This document shows, piece after piece, positions 59,333 through 64,000 of a stretch of DNA of 64,000 nt. The number at the start of each line of letters is the position of its first letter. Position 1 is the first letter of the stretch. Location of the stretch: contig CAVOJD010000029.1 in assembly GCA_963696075.1 (NCBI GenBank), positions 248,001 to 312,000 of the forward strand, given 5' to 3'. A model generated the notes under the pieces. The model made no database searches. It was not told the DNA's origin and saw only the letters and a program-made list of their open reading frames with translations. The DNA comes from CAJQQK01 sp963696075 (GTDB lineage: Bacteria > Pseudomonadota > Alphaproteobacteria > Rhizobiales > Hyphomicrobiaceae). The position numbers and the translations under genes are program-made.

Positions 59333-61321
59333 ATGATCGTCGAGATTGGACACTTTGCACTCATCCTGACGCTGGCGCTCGCGCTGATCCAGATGACGGT
59401 CCCGTTTTACGGTGCGCGCACGAATGACGCCACCCTCATGCGGATCGCCGGCCCGGCATCCCTTGCTCAGTTCGCGACCTGCCTCGTTGCCTTTGCCGCG
59501 TTGATGCACGCTTATGTCGTATCGGATTTCTCCGTCGCCAACGTCTATCAGAACTCCCACTCGGCTAAGCCGATGATCTACAAGATCTCCGGCGTCTGGG
59601 GGAACCATGAAGGCTCTATGCTGTTGTGGCTTTTGATGCTGGCGGGCTTTGGCGCCGCAGTGGCAGCCTTCGGACACGCAGTCCCCCTCAGTCTGCGCAC
59701 CACCGTCCTTGCCGTCCAGGCCTCGATTGCGGTCGCCTTCGCGCTCTTCATCCTGCTGACATCGAACCCCTTCGAGCGCCTTGACCCGGCCCCCTTCGAC
59801 GGCCGCGGCCTCAATCCGATCCTGCAGGACCCCGCACTCGCTCTCCACCCCCCCTTCCTTTATGCCGGCTATGTCGGCTTCTCGATTGCGTTCTCGTTCG
59901 CTGTCGCAGCCCTGATCGAGGGGCGCACGACCGCTGCCTGGGCACGCTGGGTCCGCCCCTGGACACTCGCGGCCTGGATGTCTTTGACGCTCGGCATCGC
60001 GATGGGCTCGTGGTGGGCCTATTACGAGCTTGGCTGGGGGGGCTGGTGGTTCTGGGACCCAGTGGAGAACGCCTCGTTCATGCCCTGGCTTGCCGGCACG
60101 GCGCTGCTCCATTCCGCAATCGTCATGGAAAAGCGTGAGGCCTTGAAGGTCTGGACCATCCTGCTTGCCATTCTGACGTTCTCGCTAAGCCTCCTCGGCG
60201 CCTTCCTGGTGCGCTCCGGCGTGCTCTCCTCGGTTCACGCCTTCGCCGTTGATCCCGAGCGTGGCGTCTTCATTCTCGCCATCATGATCTTCTTCGTGGG
60301 TGGTTCGCTGGCGCTGTTCGCAGCCCGCATGCACTCGCTGCGACAGGGCGGCATGTTCGCCCCGATCAGCCGCGAAGGATCTCTAATCCTGAACAATCTT
60401 CTGCTGACCACGGCGTGTGCCACGGTCCTCATTGGCACGCTCTATCCGCTCTTCCTTGAGTCCGTGGCAGGCATGAAGATCTCCGTCGGCCCCCCCTATT
60501 TCAACGCGACATTCGTACCTTTGATGGTGCCGCTTCTGATCGCGGTGCCGCTTGGCCCCGCGCTCGCCTGGAAGCGTGGTGATCTGGCGGCAGCCCTCCA
60601 GCGCCTATGGATTGCAGCCTTGATCACGCTGCTGGCCGTCGTTGCGGTCTTTGCGATCGCCTATCGCGGCCCCTGGCTCGCGCCCCTCGCCATTGGCCTC
60701 GGTGTCTGGGTCATGGCGGCGGCGCTGCAGGATATGTTCTGGCGGGCAAAATTCGGTGAGGTTCCCATGGCGACCGCGTTTGCGCGGCTCTGGGGACTGC
60801 CTCGATCCGCCTGGGGTACGACGATCGCCCATTTTGGTGTTGGCCTCATGGTCGTCGGCATCGCGGCGACCAGTGCGTACCGTCAGGAAAAAATCCTTGT
60901 CATGGCGCCGAACCAGCAGGTCGAGTTCGCGGATTATAGTATCACCTTCAAGGGCGTGGTGCCGGCGACCGGCCCGAATTATACCGAGCAGCGAGCGCTG
61001 TTCGATGTTGCCACCGCTGGCTCCACTCCGTTCATGCAACTAAGCCCCGCCAAGCGCATCTATCGCGCTTCACAGCAGGGCACGACCGAAGCCGGCATTC
61101 ATGCAGCCGTCTCGGGCGATCTCTACATCGTGCTTGGTGATCCCAAGGACAACGGCGCCTATGCCATCAGCCTCTATTTCAACCCCCTTGTGCGACTGAT
61201 CTGGATTGGCTGCGTGATCATGTTCCTTGGTGGCTTCGTGTCGTTGATGGACCGCCGTCTGCGGGTTGGGGCACCGCGCCGTGCGCAACGCGTGAGGGAG
61301 CCCGATGCAGAACCGGCGTAA
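59333..61321 (+). CDS. ccmF: Heme lyase subunit CcmF (CycK)
   Basis: 662-residue polytopic membrane protein, about 15 helices. The tryptophan-rich WWD motif WGGWWFWDPVENASFMPWL binds heme, and conserved histidines are visible in the surrounding helices. It ligates heme to apocytochrome c together with CcmH and CcmI. ATG 59333 (MIVEIGHFALILTLALAL) is chosen. An earlier open frame (59276) overlaps ccmE. Overlaps ccmH by 17 bp. Confidence 0.96.
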   Translation: MIVEIGHFALILTLALALIQMTVPFYGARTNDATLMRIAGPASLAQFATCLVAFAALMHAYVVSDFSVANVYQNSHSAKPMIYKISGVWGNHEGSMLLWLLMLAGFGAAVAAFGHAVPLSLRTTVLAVQASIAVAFALFILLTSNPFERLDPAPFDGRGLNPILQDPALALHPPFLYAGYVGFSIAFSFAVAALIEGRTTAAWARWVRPWTLAAWMSLTLGIAMGSWWAYYELGWGGWWFWDPVENASFMPWLAGTALLHSAIVMEKREALKVWTILLAILTFSLSLLGAFLVRSGVLSSVHAFAVDPERGVFILAIMIFFVGGSLALFAARMHSLRQGGMFAPISREGSLILNNLLLTTACATVLIGTLYPLFLESVAGMKISVGPPYFNATFVPLMVPLLIAVPLGPALAWKRGDLAAALQRLWIAALITLLAVVAVFAIAYRGPWLAPLAIGLGVWVMAAALQDMFWRAKFGEVPMATAFARLWGLPRSAWGTTIAHFGVGLMVVGIAATSAYRQEKILVMAPNQQVEFADYSITFKGVVPATGPNYTEQRALFDVATAGSTPFMQLSPAKRIYRASQQGTTEAGIHAAVSGDLYIVLGDPKDNGAYAISLYFNPLVRLIWIGCVIMFLGGFVSLMDRRLRVGAPRRAQRVREPDAEPA

Positions 61322-61829
61322 GGGATGGGGCTGGCGGGCGCTTGCGATCGCCTGGCTCGGAATTGCGGTCTCGTTCGCCGGCGCGCCGGCGGCAATCGCG
61401 GTTCAGCCTGAGGAAGTGCTGAAGGACTCGAAACTGGAAGCACGAGCGCGCGAGATTTCCGCGGAACTGCGTTGCCTGGTCTGCCAGAACCAGTCCATCG
61501 ACGAATCGAATGCGCCGCTTGCGCGTGATCTTCGTCTTCTTGTCCGTGAGCGGCTTCAAGCCGGCGACAACGACAAGGAGATCATGGACTACATCGTTGC
61601 CCGCTACGGTGAGTTCGTCTTGTTGCGCCCGCCGGTGGGATGGCACACAGCTCTTTTGTGGTTGGCGCCAGCCCTTTTTCTGGTGCTCGGCGTGTTCATG
61701 ATGCGCGGCGTCCTCAGCCGCCATCGCACCCAATCAGCAGGGCCCGCCCCCTTGAGCGATGACGATAAAGCGCGCCTTGACCGGATCCTTCGCCGCCCGC
61801 CGGATCAAGCCAACATGGACAATTCGTAA
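61305..61829 (+). CDS. ccmH: Cytochrome c biogenesis thiol-disulfide protein CcmH (CycL)
   Basis: 174 residues. A signal/helix at the N-terminus (LAIAWLGIAVSFAGAPAAIA) is followed by the redox motif LRCLVCQNQSIDESNAPLA (CxxC) and a C-terminal helix (TALLWLAPALFLVLGVFMM). It reduces the apocytochrome CxxCH thiols for heme attachment. Translationally coupled to ccmF. Confidence 0.95.
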   Translation: MQNRRKGWGWRALAIAWLGIAVSFAGAPAAIAVQPEEVLKDSKLEARAREISAELRCLVCQNQSIDESNAPLARDLRLLVRERLQAGDNDKEIMDYIVARYGEFVLLRPPVGWHTALLWLAPALFLVLGVFMMRGVLSRHRTQSAGPAPLSDDDKARLDRILRRPPDQANMDNS

Positions 61830-61847
61830 TCTTCCTGAAACACGGAC

Positions 61848-61863
61848 GAAAGGTGCCCCTTTC
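61848..61863 (+). terminator. Weak hairpin after ccmH
   Basis: GAAAGG-TGCC-CCTTTC forms a six-pair stem with a four-base loop 18 bp after the ccmH stop. Only a short, broken T-rich stretch follows (TAGTTTG). Confidence 0.35.
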
Positions 61864-61930
61864 TAGTTTGTCGGCTAGGTAACCAAGCTCACTGTCTTGT
61901 TTCCTTTGCCAACCCAGGAAGGACGCATTT

Positions 61931-63478
61931 ATGCAGAAGTCCCAGGCCATCCGGACATCCTGTCCACCGCGGCCGTCTCGCCAGAATTTGTCGTTTGCGA
62001 CAGCCGCAGCTCTCGCAATCTTTGCCACGGCCGCGCTGACCGGCCCCACCCCGGTCCATGCCCAGCTGAAATCAGCCGAAACGCCGGCATTCAGCCCTGT
62101 GCCGGGCGCTCCGCCGACGTTCGCGGATCTCGTCGCGCGCGTGAAGCCGTCTGTCGTCAGCATCCAGGTCGTCGCCGGCGGTGACAACCAGCCCAACACC
62201 CCGACACGCCGCCGCACGCCGGGCGGCGCCAAACCTTTCCCCGATCTCCCCGATGACCATCCCCTGAACGAATTCTTCCGGGGCATGCCGCGTGGCGAAA
62301 ACACCCCCCGCGCGCGTCCCACCCCGCGCCGCCGCGCCCAGGGCTCCGGTTTCGTCATTTCCGCCGACGGGTATGTCGTGACCAACAATCACGTCATCTC
62401 AGGCGCCCAGAAGATCGTCGTCAGCTTCGATGAGAAGGAAAAACTGCCGGCAGAACTCGTCGGCACCGATCCGCGCACCGACCTGGCCCTCCTCAAGATC
62501 AAATCGGACAAGCAGTTCCCCTACGTTCGCTTCTCCAAGGACGAGAGCCGTGAGGGCGACTGGGTCGTCGCGGTCGGCAATCCATTCGGGCTTGGCGGCA
62601 CCGTCACAGCCGGCATCGTCTCTGCGCTGGCACGCGACATTGGCTCCGGCCCTTATGACTTCCTTCAGATTGACGCGGCCGTGAACCGGGGTAATTCCGG
62701 TGGCCCGACCTTCAATCTGAAGGGGGAAGTCATTGGCGTGAACACGGCGATCTATTCGCCCTCCGGCGGCAATGTCGGCATTGCGTTCGCCGTCCCGGCC
62801 AAGACGGCCGTTGAGGTCATCGATGCGCTCAAGAAGAGTGGCAGCGTCCAGCGTGGCTGGCTCGGCGTGAAGATCCAGTCGATCACCGAAGACATGGCCG
62901 AAGGACTTGGCTTGTCGGAGGACTTCGGCGCCCTTGTCAACGACGTCACCAAGGACGGCCCCGCCGAGGCTGCCGGCCTGCGTGCGGGCGATGCCATCAC
63001 CGCCGTCAACGATCGCCGCATCGAGGATAGTCGCGACCTGGCGCGGAAAATCGCCGACTATACGCCCGGCACCACCGTGAAGGTCAAAGTCCGTCGTGCG
63101 GACCGCGACATGACGATCGATGTGAAGCTCGGAACCTTCCCAAGCACCAACCCGCAGGTTGCGATGCAGAACGATGGCGACGGCGACACCAAGCCAACCG
63201 CGCTCGAGGAACTGGGCCTCAGCCTTCGCGCGAGCGAGGATGGCGAAGGTGTTCTCATCGAGGAAGTCGATGCCGATAGCGATGCGGCTGAGAAAGGCCT
63301 GCGCCAGGGCGATGTTATCGTCGAAGTCAACAGCCGCAAGATCTCCAGCCCCGCCGATATCGACGAGGAAGTGGGCAAGGCGCGCCAGCGCGGCCGCAAA
63401 GCCGTCCTCATGGTCGTCAAGCGCGGTGATCAGCGACGCTTCGTAGCTGTCCAGTTCATCGACAAGAAGAAGGGCTGA
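61931..63478 (+). CDS. degP: DegP/HtrA-family periplasmic serine protease
   Basis: 515 residues. A long signal peptide ends in VHAQ (about residue 45). The trypsin-like domain has the triad H154 (VTNNHVISGAQ), D184 (DPRTDLALL) and S256 (NRGNSGGPTF). Two PDZ domains follow (QRGWLGVKIQSITEDMAEGL and, near 400, LGLSLRASEDGEGVLIEE). A low-complexity Pro/Arg loop precedes the active site (about 90-135), as in Rhizobiales homologues. Degrades or refolds misfolded envelope proteins. Followed by a strong terminator. The ccm-degP-regulator order is a known Rhizobiales arrangement. Confidence 0.96.
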   Translation: MQKSQAIRTSCPPRPSRQNLSFATAAALAIFATAALTGPTPVHAQLKSAETPAFSPVPGAPPTFADLVARVKPSVVSIQVVAGGDNQPNTPTRRRTPGGAKPFPDLPDDHPLNEFFRGMPRGENTPRARPTPRRRAQGSGFVISADGYVVTNNHVISGAQKIVVSFDEKEKLPAELVGTDPRTDLALLKIKSDKQFPYVRFSKDESREGDWVVAVGNPFGLGGTVTAGIVSALARDIGSGPYDFLQIDAAVNRGNSGGPTFNLKGEVIGVNTAIYSPSGGNVGIAFAVPAKTAVEVIDALKKSGSVQRGWLGVKIQSITEDMAEGLGLSEDFGALVNDVTKDGPAEAAGLRAGDAITAVNDRRIEDSRDLARKIADYTPGTTVKVKVRRADRDMTIDVKLGTFPSTNPQVAMQNDGDGDTKPTALEELGLSLRASEDGEGVLIEEVDADSDAAEKGLRQGDVIVEVNSRKISSPADIDEEVGKARQRGRKAVLMVVKRGDQRRFVAVQFIDKKKG

Positions 63479-63519
63479 TCGCTCGATAGAAGCCGCACGA
63501 ACGTGCTAGACACAAGTTG

Positions 63520-63556
63520 CCCGGCGCTGGATCTTTCGAGCGCCGGGCACGTTTTC
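63520..63556 (+). terminator. Rho-independent terminator after degP
   Basis: GCCCGGCGCT pairs perfectly with AGCGCCGGGC (ten pairs, ten-base loop) and is followed by ACGTTTT. A classical intrinsic terminator for degP. Confidence 0.78.
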
Positions 63557-63590
63557 GCCAGTCCATTGCGTGAGCCCCACGAGGACGCAG

Positions 63591-64000
63591 ATGCGCGTTT
63601 TGATCATCGAGGATGACGAAGAGGCCGCGAGCTACATCGCCAAGGCGCTGCGCGAGAGCGGACATACGGCCGACCACGCTGCCGATGGCGAAACGGGCCT
63701 GACAATGGCGCGTGAGGAATCCTACGACGTTCTCGTCATCGACCGCATGTTGCCGCGCCTCGATGGCCTCTCGATCGTCCGTCAGTTGCGCGCCGAGGGC
63801 CGCGACACCCCCGTCCTGATACTTTCTGCCCTCTCTGATGTTTCCGACCGCGTCACCGGGCTCAAGTCCGGCGGTGACGACTACCTGACGAAACCGTTCG
63901 CCTATTCCGAACTCCAGGCCCGCGTCGAGGCCCTCGCCCGCCGTGTTCAGCCCGAAGAACAAAAAACCACCTACACCGTCGGCGATCTCGTCCTCGATCG
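63591..64000 (+). CDS. OmpR-family response regulator, cut by window end
   Basis: The frame runs from ATG 63591 off the window. The receiver domain is complete: acidic EDDEE at the N-terminus, the phospho-acceptor Asp in YDVLVIDRMLPRLDG and the conserved Lys in GDDYLTKPFAYSEL. The first residues of a winged-helix domain (YTVGDLVLD) follow. It probably has a kinase partner downstream outside the window. In Rhizobiales a regulator in this place, next to degP, is common. Targets unknown. Confidence 0.92.
   Translation, partial: MRVLIIEDDEEAASYIAKALRESGHTADHAADGETGLTMAREESYDVLVIDRMLPRLDGLSIVRQLRAEGRDTPVLILSALSDVSDRVTGLKSGGDDYLTKPFAYSELQARVEALARRVQPEEQKTTYTVGDLVLD

Noticed and set aside
1..64000. 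tRNA, rRNA, CRISPR array or insertion sequence
   Set aside because: No cloverleaf-like gene, regularly spaced repeat array or transposase was seen in reading the window. A covariance-model search was not possible.

Overview
The window is GC-rich, densely coded chromosomal DNA from an alphaproteobacterium, most likely of the Hyphomicrobiales (Rhizobiales). Evidence for this placement: a MucR/Ros zinc-finger regulator, a FeuP/FeuQ-type two-component pair directly upstream of a ccmI-ccmE-ccmF-ccmH-degP run, folate-dependent TrmFO, a fused MrpA/B antiporter subunit, an RcGTA-type gene transfer agent (GTA) cluster, and CtrA-type TTAA-N7-TTAAC boxes. I saw no tRNA, rRNA, insertion sequence, integrase or CRISPR array.

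Layout. 1-8.7 kb: the 3' part of an RND efflux permease, panC, a long bifunctional putA and a frameshifted GNAT-family gene. 8.7-17.4 kb: a compact minus-strand operon (KAS III-like condensing enzyme, extended SDR, MBL hydrolase, adenylate-forming enzyme, ATP-grasp ligase, BtaB-like methyltransferase, Rieske oxygenase) divergent from a TetR gene. It looks like a small biosynthetic pathway whose product I cannot name. Two of its seven genes carry frameshifts. 17.5-22.2 kb: housekeeping and accessory genes (HIT, two-domain VOC protein, trmFO, a lipoprotein with a possible Cys-His-Asp triad, RidA, thioesterase). 22.5-28.5 kb: a six-gene Mrp-type Na+/H+ antiporter operon. 28.9-38.5 kb: mucR, an orphan DnaA-C-terminal-domain protein with a DUF6456-like partner, sufE, several small conserved alphaproteobacterial genes, a DUF1254/DUF1214-like pair, PBP1A, a YcgN-like protein and a DMT exporter.

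38.8-54.5 kb: a complete GTA structural cluster in canonical order (small and large terminase, portal, protease, capsid, connector, head closure, tail terminator, major tail protein, two tail-assembly chaperones, short tape measure, distal tail protein, hub, NlpC/P60 peptidase, megatron), followed by a lysis gene. No integrase, replication gene or repressor accompanies it. Two points stand out. The two chaperone ORFs are joined by a correctly phased -1 slippery heptamer (46430-46436). The terminal lysis gene reads in frame through an apparent Shine-Dalgarno and ATG into a holin-like tail.

54.7-64 kb: feuP-feuQ-like genes, a glycine-zipper lipoprotein, the cytochrome c maturation genes ccmI-ccmE-ccmF-ccmH, a DegP/HtrA protease with a good terminator, and the start of a second OmpR-type response regulator cut by the window end.
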